Assembly (NCBI GenBank): GCA_963710205.1 | Contig: CAVPZG010000005.1 | Span: 682,001-746,000 of the forward strand | Reading direction: 5' to 3' | DNA from: Pacificimonas sp963710205 | GTDB taxonomy: Bacteria > Pseudomonadota > Alphaproteobacteria > Sphingomonadales > Sphingomonadaceae | Length of the DNA stretch: 64,000 nt | Part shown: in pieces, positions 18,401 to 27,329 of the stretch | Layout: every line of letters starts with the position of its first letter | Position numbering within the stretch: position 1 is the stretch's first letter | The notes under the pieces: generated by a model | What the model was told of the DNA's origin: nothing | The model's database searches: none | What the model saw: only the letters and a program-made list of their open reading frames with translations | Made by a program: the position numbers and the translations under genes

Positions 18401-20615
18401 CTACGCGCTTTACGGCGATTTCGAAACGGGCCTGACGCGGACCGAACTGACGCGCTACAGCCGCACGCTGACCGGCGTGAAAACGGAATATCGCGGCGAT
18501 GTTCTGGGCTTCACGGGCTTTGCCGCCGACACCGGGCTGCAGTCGCGCCGCGAGGAAATTCAGGGCAACGGCCTTAGCGGCCCCTACCGCCTCGGCGCGC
18601 GCAACCTTGTGCTGAACAGCGACAAGGTGGTCATTGAAGTGCGCGACCGTCTGCGGAGCGACATCATCGTCAGCCGCCAGCCGCAACAGCGTTACATCGA
18701 CTATGATATCGACGCGAATAGCGGCACGATCCAATTCCGCCGCTCCATCGCCAGCCGCGATGCCGCGTTGAATCCCATTTTCATCGTCGTGGACTATGAG
18801 ACCGAAGGTTTCGCCGAGAAACGCTTCAACGCTGGCGGCCGGGCATCGGCAACGCTTGGCAATGTCGAACTGGGCGCAAGCTTCATTCGCGATGACGATG
18901 AACGCGCAACATCAGACCTTTACGGCGGTGACCTGACATGGAAGATCAGCAACACGACGGAAGTGCGCGGCGAATACGCCCGTAGCGAATCCGACATTCA
19001 GGATTTCGGCAAGTCGGACGGTGCAGCCTGGCTGGTCGAAGCCCAGCATCATGGCCAGAAGGTCGATGTCACCGCCTATGTGCGCGAGCAGCAGGCGGGC
19101 TTTGGTGTCGGTCAGCAGAACAATGCCGAGACCGGTACGCGCAAATATGGCGTCGATGCCAGCGTCAAGCTGAACGACAGCATCACCGCCTCCGCATCGG
19201 CGTACCGCGAGGATTATCTGATCGGCCCCGCAAGGCGGGATTCGCTGGAAGCCAAGGCCGAATGGCAGCGGGACCGGACGACCCTGCGCGCGGGTTACCG
19301 CATGGTCGATGACATTGGCCGCGACGGCCTGTCGCGCGAGAGTGACTTGCTGACCCTGGGTGGGTCGCAGGGCGTTCTGGACAACAGGCTGACACTGGAC
19401 GCGGAGGCGGAGATCGCCATCGGCGGCAAGGATGAAAGCGTCGATTTCCCCAACCGTTACCGCGCCGGTGCCAGCTATCAGATCAGTGACGCCGTCCGCG
19501 TGATCGCAGCGCATGAATATGCGGTGGGCGACACATTCGAGGCGAACAACACACAGCTCGGTTTCGACCTGACACCGTGGCGGGGCGCGAACCTGACCAC
19601 CACGCTCAATCAGGCCGGTATCAAGGAATTCGGGCCGCGAACCTTTGCCGCGCTCGGCCTGCAGCAGCGGCTGGCGATCAGCAAGCAATGGTCGCTGGAT
19701 GCAAGCTTCGATGCGAACAATACCCTGGCGGGCGGCATCGACGAGGGCGGAATCCTGAACCCCGCGCAGCCCGCCGCGTCAGGCGGTTTCCTGGGCAGCC
19801 AGGGACAACTGACCGAGGATTTCTGGGCGGCCGGGCTTGGCGCGACCTATCGCAATGACAATCTGAGCTGGACCGGCCGTTTCGAATATCGCGACGGCGA
19901 CGGCGACCGCTATGGTCTGACAACCAGCGTCATCCGCCAGACCACGGCTGGCATCGCCCTGGCCGGACAGGCAAGCCTGTTCCGCGTAAAGGAAGCAAAC
20001 GGCCAGCTTGGCAGCAGCGCAAATGTCCGTCTGTCAGGCGCATGGCGCCCGATCGGCAGCCGCTGGGCCGTGCTCGACCGACTGGAATTCGACCTGCAGG
20101 AGGTTTCCATAGGCCAGCTGCCCGGTCCCTTTGCGGGATTTGGCCGCTTTGGCGCGGATGGCGGCACGTCACGGCGCATCGTCAACAACATGGCGATCAA
20201 TTACATGACCGATGAATGGTCCGGCCGCGATGACGAACCCGCAGAGGGCCGCACACAGGCGAGCCTGTACTGGGGCACGAAATATGTCTTCGACCGCTAT
20301 GACGGCGAAGGTTATGACGGTTTCGCGCAGGCCATCGCGCTCGACGTTCGCCACGACATTTCGGAGAGCGTCGATATCGGCCTGATGGGCAGTCTGCGTC
20401 ACGTCGCCAGCGGACCGGACAATGTCAGCTACTCGATCGGGCCGAGCATCGGCCTTTCGCCCATCACGAACGCCTGGCTGTCGGTTGGCTATAATCTGGC
20501 CGGCTATCATGACGAGGACTTTTCCGACGCCCGCTATACCCGCGATGGCCCCTATGTGACCTTTCGCCTGAAGCTGGACCAGCTGAGTCCGGAAGCGCTG
20601 TTCGGCAGCAGGTAA
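15492..20615 (+). CDS. large DUF11/SdrD-B-like protein with predicted C-terminal beta-barrel (locus gene 4)
   Basis: A 1707-residue exported protein. The GTG at 15492 follows aggaaaaggg. A long signal sequence ends near EASAQ (residue 44). Then come the shared module TIISNTAQLNYIMGG (about 45-80), a segment with ETGTDTGVFVGGVP (about 185-200), a DUF11 repeat (about 380-500), and a carboxypeptidase-regulatory or SdrD-B-like domain (about 515-610, GLYHFEGITPGTHVV). From about residue 900 to the end, alternating short strands and turns rich in Tyr, Arg and Asp look like an outer-membrane beta-barrel. I infer that this protein anchors or exports the other three products. No catalytic motif is seen. 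Confidence 0.82.
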   Translation: MRAEAKPVGDAAPALLIRLFFIALFGVVSLLAGGPKAWHEASAQTIISNTAQLNYIMGGETVTTDSNQVTLERLTVRTDAVIKLLREFPTDSGLLVPSTGGKCKQSNGALVPISLGTGGKSGQNAGDRSLRQTASFRPGDPVFVSVEDGDQNQDSNVREEIEVRVITSAGDEEVLLLQETGTDTGVFVGGVPTVSDTSPTPNNCELLLQRGDTISVFYRDTEDGDDSVEADALVDPLGFVFDSVTGEVINGVRVTLIDLATGAPARVFGDDGISIYPSSVITGEDVTDASGLLYPGVDGAFRFPFAAQGRYRLDIVPTADYAFPSTAPSEQIAELRSPDGSPFAVLNDASYGNPFVLTGPEPLRIDIPLDPPGAGDLLLQKTVSVTDAEAGDFVQYRLELQNVDTAAATNVVIADTPPAGFRYVSGSARSDEGALPDPDLASDGSTLRFPIGTLPAGSDYSITYLLSVASNAPEGNALNRAVALLNGSVASNEAAASVRIKAPLFTGTATIIGRVSEGQCGLEHPAERPGVEGIRILMEDGRYVLTDSDGLYHFEGITPGTHVVQMDVGSLPAGYEAVACERNSRRANRAFSSFVEVQGGALWRTDFVLKRDESVVAETEDDLPAPLSDSEAAGTGRDWLTGQEPGMAILFPEVGHNPRAPSQRVVIKHMPGQKVTLTVNGNAISGYAYDGAQGGVERGFEVSRWRGLPLQNGRNVITANFAATDGVPAETLTREIYYTNAASRATLIKDKSRLTADGRTRPRIAVRITDGGGNPVRAGSSGGFTIDAPYRAAFETDQQQARQLAGIEAYAPEWRVLGDDGIAYIELDPTTQAGGARLEFTFQADEATYVQEIETWLEPGDQPFVLVGYAAGTAGFNTLKDKADRLLDRTADTSFTDGEVKLYGKGRILGKWLVTMAVNSEKPERRNGRRSLLGTIDPDEYYTIYGDGSEQRFDAATSDRLYLRIERETFYALYGDFETGLTRTELTRYSRTLTGVKTEYRGDVLGFTGFAADTGLQSRREEIQGNGLSGPYRLGARNLVLNSDKVVIEVRDRLRSDIIVSRQPQQRYIDYDIDANSGTIQFRRSIASRDAALNPIFIVVDYETEGFAEKRFNAGGRASATLGNVELGASFIRDDDERATSDLYGGDLTWKISNTTEVRGEYARSESDIQDFGKSDGAAWLVEAQHHGQKVDVTAYVREQQAGFGVGQQNNAETGTRKYGVDASVKLNDSITASASAYREDYLIGPARRDSLEAKAEWQRDRTTLRAGYRMVDDIGRDGLSRESDLLTLGGSQGVLDNRLTLDAEAEIAIGGKDESVDFPNRYRAGASYQISDAVRVIAAHEYAVGDTFEANNTQLGFDLTPWRGANLTTTLNQAGIKEFGPRTFAALGLQQRLAISKQWSLDASFDANNTLAGGIDEGGILNPAQPAASGGFLGSQGQLTEDFWAAGLGATYRNDNLSWTGRFEYRDGDGDRYGLTTSVIRQTTAGIALAGQASLFRVKEANGQLGSSANVRLSGAWRPIGSRWAVLDRLEFDLQEVSIGQLPGPFAGFGRFGADGGTSRRIVNNMAINYMTDEWSGRDDEPAEGRTQASLYWGTKYVFDRYDGEGYDGFAQAIALDVRHDISESVDIGLMGSLRHVASGPDNVSYSIGPSIGLSPITNAWLSVGYNLAGYHDEDFSDARYTRDGPYVTFRLKLDQLSPEALFGSR

Positions 20616-20692
20616 GTCAGCGCATCATGGTGGTTGCCGCCGCGGTCCCGTTGGCATAGCCGCCTTCCCATCGACATCGGGAAGGAACAGTC

Positions 20693-21394
20693 ATGAGCGG
20701 TATCCTGGTCACAGGCTCCACACGCGGCATCGGCGCGGCCATCGCGGACGCGCTGCCAAAAGGGCGCGTCGTGCGGCACGGAACGAAGGATGCGGGCGGC
20801 GTCATCGGTGCGGACTTCACGGATCCGGCCTGCGTCGATACCCTTTGGAAAAAAGCGCTCGAAGCGGCGGGCGGCGAAATCGGCGTCCTTATCAACAATG
20901 CGGGGCTGTTCGACCCCGTCCCTCTTGAAAGCGAAGACGACGACTGGAGCGCGGGATGGGCGCGCGGGATGGCGATCAACCTGCAGGCGCCAGCCAACCT
21001 CTGCCGCCTTGCCATCCGCCACTGGAAAGCGCGCGGAAGCGGCGGACGCATTGTCAACATCGCGAGCCGTGCGGCCTATCGCGGCGACGGCATCGACTAT
21101 GGCCATTATGCCGCCGCCAAGGCAGGCCTGGTCGGGCTGTCGAAAACCCTGGCACGCGGCCTGGCGCATGAGGGTGTGCTCGTGTTCACGGTGACGCCCG
21201 GCTATGTCATGACCGGCATGGCGGAGGACTATCTGGCCTCGCGCGGCGGCGCGAAGCTTCTGGAGGATATCCCGCTTGGCAAGGTGGCGGACCCTGAGGA
21301 AGTCGCCTCACTGGTGCGCTATCTGGCGCTGGAGGCGCCGCCGTCGATGACGGGCTGCGTGATCGACGTGAACGGCGCGAGTTTCGTGCGTTAA
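20693..21394 (+). CDS. SDR family oxidoreductase
   Basis: Classical short-chain dehydrogenase of 233 residues. The cofactor motif TGSTRGIG is at residues 7-14, NNAG lies near 68, and the catalytic Ser plus YAAAK follow (NIASRAAY, HYAAAKAGL). Substrate is unknown. The ATG is preceded by gggaagg. It is separated from the barrel gene by 77 bases and overlaps the 3' end of the convergent ABC-F gene by four bases, so it probably has its own promoter. Confidence 0.88.
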   Translation: MSGILVTGSTRGIGAAIADALPKGRVVRHGTKDAGGVIGADFTDPACVDTLWKKALEAAGGEIGVLINNAGLFDPVPLESEDDDWSAGWARGMAINLQAPANLCRLAIRHWKARGSGGRIVNIASRAAYRGDGIDYGHYAAAKAGLVGLSKTLARGLAHEGVLVFTVTPGYVMTGMAEDYLASRGGAKLLEDIPLGKVADPEEVASLVRYLALEAPPSMTGCVIDVNGASFVR

Positions 21395-23259
21395 CTCGCC
21401 TTTTCCAGCACCGCTTCCGCCGCCATCCACCTGGCTTCCGCCTTTGCCAGTTCCGCCTCGGCAGCGCCGCGCTTTTTCATGAGCTCGGCGGTCGCCTGAC
21501 CGTCGGCCATGACCGCGGGATCGAGCATGGCGCGGTCGAGCGTTGCGATCGCCTTCATGTGTTTTTCAACCTCCTTCTCGGCTGCGCTGACATCCTGCCT
21601 GAGGCCTGCGAGCTTCTTGCGGTTGGCGCTGTCAGCGCGGCGGTCGGCCTTTGACTTCTTCTTTTCCGCAGCGGGCCTCGGACCGTCGTCATTCGCGCCG
21701 CCACGTCCGAGGACGAGATCCGTATAATCCTCCAGCGAACCGTCGAAATCCTGCGCCGTCCCGTCCGCGACCAAGACGAGACGGTCGGCGGCCGCCTCGA
21801 CCATGTGACGGTCATGGCTGACGATGATGACCGCGCCGTTATAGGCGTTGAGCGCCTGCACCAGCGCTTCGCGCGTGTCGACGTCGAGATGGTTGGTTGG
21901 CTCGTCGAGGATGAGGAGATGCGGCGCGTTGCGCGTGATGAGTGCCAGCGCCAGCCGTGCGCGCTCACCGCCGGACAGGCTGCCGACCTGCTGCATGGCG
22001 CGTTCGCCCGAAAACCCGAACCGCCCGAGCTGACCGCGCACCGCACCCGGTTTCGCATCCGGCATCTGACGCGTCATATGTTCGAGCGGGGTGGCGTCGG
22101 TTTCCAGTTCCTCCACCTGATATTGCGTGAAATAGCCGACCTGCATCTTGGCGGAGGCGTTCATTTCCCCCTCCTGCGGGGTCAGCTGCGCCGCGAGCAG
22201 CCGCGCCAGCGTCGTCTTGCCATTCCCGTTCTGGCCGAGAAGCGCGATACGCTCGTCGGGATCGATGCGGAGGTTGAGACGCTCGAGGATGGTCTTGTCG
22301 CCGTAGCCCGCCTTGGCCATGTCGAGCGTGATCAGCGGCGGCTTCAGTTCGGGCGATGACGGAAAATCGAAACTGAGGGTCGGATCGTCGATAACGGCAG
22401 CGATCGGCTTCATCTTTTCCAGTGCCTTCATGCGGCTCTGCGCCTGCTTGGCCTTCGACGCCTTTGCGCGCCAGCGGTCGACAAAGGCCTGCAGCTTCTC
22501 ACGCTCCGCAGTCTGCTTTCGCGCCGCCGCGCCCAGCTGCGCCTGACGTTCGGCGCGCTGGCGTTCGAAATCGTCATAACCGCCCGGATAGAGCGTGGTC
22601 TTGCCGCCCTCCAGATGCAGGATATGGTCGACGACATTGTTGAGAAGGTCGCGCTCGTGACTGATGACGACGATGGTGGCGGGATAGGATTTGAGGAAAT
22701 TTTCCAGCCAGAGCGTCGCTTCGAGGTCGAGATGGTTCGAGGGCTCGTCGAGAAGCAGCAGGTCGGGGCCGGAGAACAGCAGGGCGGCCAGCGCAACGCG
22801 CATCTTCCAGCCGCCCGAGAAGCTGTCGAGCGGGCGGGCCTGCATCTCTTCGTCGAAGCCGAGCCCAACGAGGATGCGGGCCGCGCGCGCCTCGGCGGCC
22901 CAGGCGTCGATGACGTTGAGCCGTTCGTGGATTTCGCCAAGCCGGTGCATGTCCTCGGTGGTTTCCGCTTCCGCCATCAGGGCGGCGCGTTCGGTATCGG
23001 CGGCAAGGACGGTTTCCAGCGGCGTCTTCGATCCGTGCGGCGCCTCCTGCTCAAGATATCCGATACGGGCGTTTTTGGGCATCTCCATTTCGCCCTCGTC
23101 GGGGTCAATCTCGTCGATCATCACCTTCATGAGTGTGGATTTGCCCGCGCCGTTACGGCCAATCAGCCCCACGCGCCCGCCCGGCGGCACGAATGCCGAC
23201 GCACGGTCGAGGATGGTGCGCCCGCCAAGGCGCACAGTGATGCCATTGAGATTGAGCAT
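21391..23259 (-). CDS. ABC-F family ATPase (YheS-like)
   Basis: Soluble tandem ATP-binding cassette protein of 622 residues, no membrane domain. Cassette 1 has Walker A GRNGAGKST and signature FSGGWKMRVALAAL; cassette 2 has GQNGNGKTT and LSGGERARLALAL. The LDEPSNHLD and LDEPTNHLD Walker B motifs are intact. A charged linker lies between (about 240-290), as in ABC-F translation factors that act on the ribosomal E site. The C-terminus is a Lys/Ala-rich coiled coil. The overall pattern is closest to YheS. An antibiotic-resistance role is not indicated. Confidence 0.9.
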   Translation of the reverse strand: MLNLNGITVRLGGRTILDRASAFVPPGGRVGLIGRNGAGKSTLMKVMIDEIDPDEGEMEMPKNARIGYLEQEAPHGSKTPLETVLAADTERAALMAEAETTEDMHRLGEIHERLNVIDAWAAEARAARILVGLGFDEEMQARPLDSFSGGWKMRVALAALLFSGPDLLLLDEPSNHLDLEATLWLENFLKSYPATIVVISHERDLLNNVVDHILHLEGGKTTLYPGGYDDFERQRAERQAQLGAAARKQTAEREKLQAFVDRWRAKASKAKQAQSRMKALEKMKPIAAVIDDPTLSFDFPSSPELKPPLITLDMAKAGYGDKTILERLNLRIDPDERIALLGQNGNGKTTLARLLAAQLTPQEGEMNASAKMQVGYFTQYQVEELETDATPLEHMTRQMPDAKPGAVRGQLGRFGFSGERAMQQVGSLSGGERARLALALITRNAPHLLILDEPTNHLDVDTREALVQALNAYNGAVIIVSHDRHMVEAAADRLVLVADGTAQDFDGSLEDYTDLVLGRGGANDDGPRPAAEKKKSKADRRADSANRKKLAGLRQDVSAAEKEVEKHMKAIATLDRAMLDPAVMADGQATAELMKKRGAAEAELAKAEARWMAAEAVLEKAS

Positions 23260-23320
23260 GGGTGCGCTTTAGCGTGGGCGTGCGGGATTGTCAGTGGAAG
23301 ATTGGGCTGTCGCCGCAATC

Positions 23321-24649
23321 CTAGTCGCGGGGCTCCTTCGCCAGACGGCCCATCAGGACGGCCATGCGCTTGGCCTGTTTCGGAATGCTGGACAGGTAGA
23401 TGAATTCGCCCTCGGCATGGGCACCTTCACCGCTGGTGGCAAGACCCGCGAGCGCAGCGTCCACATCCTTCGCGACGAAACTGATGTCCGCGGCCCCGCG
23501 CCGGGCGGGGTCCCAGATGCCGAGCGCGTCCATGCCAAGATCGCCGCTCGCGACGTTGAGCTGGGCGAGGAGTTGGCGATTGGCCTCCGTCGGTGACATG
23601 GGCGGATAGCCATCATCGGCAAATTCGAGCGTCGCGGTCGTTCCGGGCAGGTGCGCCGCAGCGATGGCCTGCATGGCGGCCCGGACGCGGGTTTCCTGCT
23701 CGGTCGTCAGCGTACGGATATCGCCGCGCGCGATCGCGTCCGACGCAATGATATTTGTCTTGCCCGATGCCGTGACGGCAAAGCCCTGATCGTCGATGGC
23801 GGCAGGCGTTCCGCCCGCCATGACGCCAACATTATAGGTCAGGTTCTGTTCGGGCAGATCGCGGCGAAAGCTGTCGAGGATACGCGCGAGTTCGTAGATC
23901 GCACCATAGCCCGAACGTTCCGAGAAAACCGCGCTCGAATGGCCGGATTTACCCGTCGTGGTCAGGGTCCAGCTGGTCGAGCTGCGCCGCGCGATGGTGC
24001 CGTAGTCCTTGCCGTCTTCGGAGGCCAGTCCCTCGAATCCGAGCGCGATGTCCGCCCATTTGCCGGCATCGATGAGATCGCTGCGCGCGGCGTCGAGTGG
24101 GCTTCCGGGGCGTTCCTCGTCACCCGTCAGGACCACCTTGATGTCCGCGCCGTCAAGCGTGCCGGCCGCCTGCATGGCGCGAAGAGCGGCGATGATGACG
24201 ACAAGGCCGCCCTTGTTGTCACCGACGCCCGGACCGATCGCCCTGTCTCCTTCCCGCGTGAAGGTCTGGAACGGGGAATCCGGTTCGAACACCGTGTCGA
24301 GATGGCCGATGAGCAGCAGCCGTTTCCCGGCGCCCTTGCCCATATGGGTGGCGACCAGATGCCCCGCCCTGCCCGTGCCGGACATGTCGATCCATTCCAC
24401 ATCAAAGCCGAGCGGTTCGAACTCCGCCCGCATCATGGTGCCGACCTGCCTGACGCCCGCGAGATTGAGCGTGCCGCTGTTCACGTTGACCAGCTGCTCA
24501 AGCAGGCTGACGGTCCGGTCCGTTTCGCTGTCGACGACGGCGGGAATGCGCTGTTCGGCGGGAGAAAGCTGTGCACCGGCGGCACTGTTGAGCGAGACGG
24601 CGGCGATGGCGGCCGCGGTCAGTGATAGCAGACGGGGAAAACGAAACAT
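23321..24649 (-). CDS. exported M20 family metallopeptidase (glutamate carboxypeptidase-like)
   Basis: Zinc hydrolase of 442 residues with a signal peptide ending near SAAGA (about residue 26), so it acts in the periplasm. Metal ligands and the catalytic pair are visible: His116 and Asp118 in GHLDTVF, Asp144 in GVGDNKGG, Glu178-Glu179 in TGDEERPGS. The dimerisation domain is inserted after about residue 215. The family removes C-terminal residues such as glutamate from small peptides or folates; the substrate here is not defined. It stands alone, with 61 bases to the ABC-F gene. Confidence 0.88.
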   Translation of the reverse strand: MFRFPRLLSLTAAAIAAVSLNSAAGAQLSPAEQRIPAVVDSETDRTVSLLEQLVNVNSGTLNLAGVRQVGTMMRAEFEPLGFDVEWIDMSGTGRAGHLVATHMGKGAGKRLLLIGHLDTVFEPDSPFQTFTREGDRAIGPGVGDNKGGLVVIIAALRAMQAAGTLDGADIKVVLTGDEERPGSPLDAARSDLIDAGKWADIALGFEGLASEDGKDYGTIARRSSTSWTLTTTGKSGHSSAVFSERSGYGAIYELARILDSFRRDLPEQNLTYNVGVMAGGTPAAIDDQGFAVTASGKTNIIASDAIARGDIRTLTTEQETRVRAAMQAIAAAHLPGTTATLEFADDGYPPMSPTEANRQLLAQLNVASGDLGMDALGIWDPARRGAADISFVAKDVDAALAGLATSGEGAHAEGEFIYLSSIPKQAKRMAVLMGRLAKEPRD

Positions 24650-24702
24650 GGCGACCTTCCTGTTCGGAAAGCCGCCATGTTTAGCGTCAGATGTGGCTGT
24701 GA

Positions 24703-25164
24703 CTAGACGGCCGCGTTCTGGTCCGGAATACGAAGCACCTGGCCCGGATAAATCTTGTCCGGGTCGGAAAGCATCGGTTTGTTCGCCTCGAAAATCTTCA
24801 TGTAGAGATTGGCGTTGCCATAATATTCCTTGGCGATCTTCGACAGCGTGTCGCCGCTTTCGACCGTGTGATAACGGCTGGCGGGATCGCTTGACGGCGG
24901 ACCGTCGCTGGCAAGGTCGTCGTCATCGACCTTGTCGATATATTTTGTGTTCCCGGCGAGAACCATGAGCTTTTCCTTGGTCGCCTGGTCGGGAACCTTG
25001 CCGCTCAGCTTTACCTTGTTGCCGTCGACGTGGACCTTGATATCGCCCTTCAGGCCCATCTTCTCGATCTCGTCGCGCAGCCTTTCAGCCTTCTTTTCGG
25101 CGGGCGTCTGCTCGTCGAAAAGTTCCTTGCCCTTGTCCTTTTTAAAGAAATCGAAAATGCCCAT
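24703..25164 (-). CDS. kbp: BON-LysM domain protein (Kbp/YgaU-like)
   Basis: A 153-residue protein with no signal peptide. Residues 1-15 are the MGIFDFFKKDKGKEL start typical of the family, a BON domain covers about 25-80 (GDIKVHVDGNKVKLSGKV), and a LysM domain covers about 97-147 (YHTVESGDTLSKIAKEYYG, IYPGQVLRIP). The E. coli homologue Kbp binds potassium in the cytoplasm and responds to osmotic stress. Length and domain order match, so the same role is plausible. The ATG follows gggagaacc. Confidence 0.88.
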   Translation of the reverse strand: MGIFDFFKKDKGKELFDEQTPAEKKAERLRDEIEKMGLKGDIKVHVDGNKVKLSGKVPDQATKEKLMVLAGNTKYIDKVDDDDLASDGPPSSDPASRYHTVESGDTLSKIAKEYYGNANLYMKIFEANKPMLSDPDKIYPGQVLRIPDQNAAV

Positions 25165-25223
25165 AACGGTTCTCCCTTTTTATTGTCCTGACCACTCAAC
25201 GATGGATGGCGCAGTTGGGTCCG

Positions 25224-26207
25224 TCACATTTCGATCAGAACCTTCCCCATTGCCTTGCGGTCCATCATCCAGCGAATTGCCGCGCCGCCCTCGGCCAATG
25301 GAAACCGTTTGGAAACATAAGGTTTGAGCTTGCCCGCAGACAGCCAGCCGATCAGCTCCTTCATATTGGCCTCATGCACTTTCGGCTCCGCCTGGGTGAA
25401 GGCACCCCAGAACACACCGACGATGGCCGCGCCCTTCACGAGCGCAAGATTGAGCGGCAGTTTCGGGATTTCGCCCGCGGCGAACCCGATCACAAGATAG
25501 CGCCCCTTCCACCCGATCGAGCGGAAGGCCGGTTCGGCAAACCTGTCGCCCACGGGATCGTAAATGACGTCGGGGCCACGTGATCCCAGCGCCTGGCAGC
25601 AGCGCTTGATCCCCTCGCGCAGATCCTCGTCCGTGTAGTTGATGACTTCGTCCGCGCCATATTCCCGGCAGAGGTCAAGCTTTTCCTGCGTGGAGGCAGC
25701 AGCGATGACCTTCGCGCCCATCAGCTTGCCAAGTTCCACGGCGGCAAGACCGACACCGCCCGCGGCACCGAGGACGAGGAGGACCTCCCCCGGCTGAATG
25801 TCGGCGCGCTGCTTCAGGGCGTGGTGGGATGTGCCGTAGGTCATGGTGAAGCCCGCGGCGACGGCATCCGACATGCCCTCTGGAATCGGAATGACGCGCG
25901 GCGCATCGGTGACGATCTGCTCCGCGAATGCGCCCTGACCGGTCATGGCAAGCACGCGCTGTCCAACCTCCAGATGCGTCACGCCCTCGCCCAGCGCGTC
26001 AATGACGCCCGCTGCCTCGCCGCCCGGACTGAACGGCAGATCCGGTTTGAACTGATAGAGATTCTGGATGATGAGCGTGTCGGGAAAGTTGACGCCCGCG
26101 ACCTTTACATTGACGCGCACCTGCCCGGGGCCGGGTTCCGGTGTTTCGACATCCTTCAAAACCAGTTTTTCAGGGGGGCCGTGTTCGACGCAGAGAAGGG
26201 CTTTCAT
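25224..26207 (-). CDS. NADPH:quinone oxidoreductase family protein (MDR superfamily)
   Basis: Medium-chain dehydrogenase/reductase of 327 residues. The GroES-like domain opens MKALLCVEHGPPEKL; the nucleotide domain has VLGAAGGVGLAAVELGK near residue 145. The structural and catalytic zinc cysteines are absent, which fits the quinone oxidoreductase branch. Substrate is not defined. Its start lies 33 bases from the end of oxyR on the same strand, so read-through from oxyR is possible. Confidence 0.87.
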   Translation of the reverse strand: MKALLCVEHGPPEKLVLKDVETPEPGPGQVRVNVKVAGVNFPDTLIIQNLYQFKPDLPFSPGGEAAGVIDALGEGVTHLEVGQRVLAMTGQGAFAEQIVTDAPRVIPIPEGMSDAVAAGFTMTYGTSHHALKQRADIQPGEVLLVLGAAGGVGLAAVELGKLMGAKVIAAASTQEKLDLCREYGADEVINYTDEDLREGIKRCCQALGSRGPDVIYDPVGDRFAEPAFRSIGWKGRYLVIGFAAGEIPKLPLNLALVKGAAIVGVFWGAFTQAEPKVHEANMKELIGWLSAGKLKPYVSKRFPLAEGGAAIRWMMDRKAMGKVLIEM

Positions 26208-26239
26208 GAACGGGTTCCTTTACGAAGTTCCGCCCGGGT

Positions 26240-27148
26240 CTAGGCAGCCCCGCGCGATGCGTCGATTAGCGCTTTGGCCAGCATGTGAAATTCTTCGCTG
26301 CGCGGGCTGGACGTCCGCCAGACGAGCGCGATCTCTCGTGCCGGATCGGATCCGGCAAGCGGGCGCGCAACGACATTCGTGCCCTTCAATATGCCAGCCT
26401 CCACGGCCATTTCGGGAAGCAGGGTCAGGCCGAGGCGGTTGTCGACCATTTGAACCAATGTATGAAGCGACGTCCCGATCACACTGGCCTCGCTGCGAAA
26501 TTCAGGACGACGGCAGGCACTGAGCGCATGTTCCTTCAGGCAGTGACCATCTTCCAGGAGGAGCAATTTTTCGGGGTCGATCTCTCCGGCGGCGACGCTT
26601 TCCCTGGCGCCCGGCTGATCGTCCTGATGCGCCGCCACGAAAAAATGGTCATCGAACAATTTGGCGATCTCGATATCGCCGCAGTTCCAGGGAAGTGCGA
26701 GAAGGACGCAGTCCACCTGCCCCTTGTGGAGGGCCTCGCAAATCTGCGCGCTTGGCTCCTCTCGCAGGAACAGGCGCAGGGACGGAAACCCGGCGCGCAG
26801 TTTCGGAAGGATGCGCGGCAGCAGGAAGGGCGCGATCGTGGGAATGACGCCCATGCGGAGTTCGCCGGTGAGCGGTTTCGATTCCGCCTGGGCAAGCTGC
26901 GCCAGATCTTCGGCGCCTGATAGCACCTGCCGGGCCTTTGCCGCGATGCGGTCACCCAGAGGGGTAAACCGCACAACGCGGCGCGTCCGCTCGACAAGGC
27001 TGGCGTCGAGCGCCGTTTCCAGTTCGCGCAGGCCTGCGGACAATGTCGACTGAGTGACGAAACACGCCTCTGCCGCGCGGCCAAAATGGCCGTGATCCTG
27101 CAAGGCAACGAGATATTGCAGCTGTTTCAATGTGGGCAGGTGGATCAT
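26240..27148 (-). CDS. oxyR: hydrogen-peroxide-sensing LysR regulator OxyR
   Basis: LysR-type regulator of 302 residues with an N-terminal winged helix (about 5-63) and a periplasmic-binding-like sensor domain. Cys203 and Cys212 lie in EDGHCLKEHALSACRRP with the nine-residue spacing of the OxyR redox pair (Cys199/Cys208 in E. coli), which supports peroxide sensing over a generic LysR role. It is divergent from ahpC and ahpD across 181 bases, the standard arrangement for direct control. katG at 48407-50602 is another probable target. Confidence 0.93.
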   Translation of the reverse strand: MIHLPTLKQLQYLVALQDHGHFGRAAEACFVTQSTLSAGLRELETALDASLVERTRRVVRFTPLGDRIAAKARQVLSGAEDLAQLAQAESKPLTGELRMGVIPTIAPFLLPRILPKLRAGFPSLRLFLREEPSAQICEALHKGQVDCVLLALPWNCGDIEIAKLFDDHFFVAAHQDDQPGARESVAAGEIDPEKLLLLEDGHCLKEHALSACRRPEFRSEASVIGTSLHTLVQMVDNRLGLTLLPEMAVEAGILKGTNVVARPLAGSDPAREIALVWRTSSPRSEEFHMLAKALIDASRGAA

Positions 27149-27329
27149 TGCCTGTCTCGATCAGTGTGTCAGATAAAATTCATTGGAGCGATAATGATCA
27201 TGGACCCATATGGGAAGCTCATCGTTCAACAGATGTCGGACCCGGTCACTCCTCCTCTTTCCCCCCAGAGGATGAGTGGTCGGGCCGATATCGTAATGAA
27301 TTTATGAAAACTCAAGGAGATATCTTATT
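27149..27329. promoter_or_regulatory. oxyR-ahpC divergent control region
   Basis: This 181-base region lies between two divergent start codons and must hold both promoters. It is AT-richer than its surroundings, especially 27171-27200 (agataaaattcattgg and gcgataatgatcat). OxyR binding near that stretch is expected from the arrangement, but I cannot match the full four-half-site consensus. A ggag ribosome binding site for ahpC lies about eight bases before its ATG. Confidence 0.5.
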
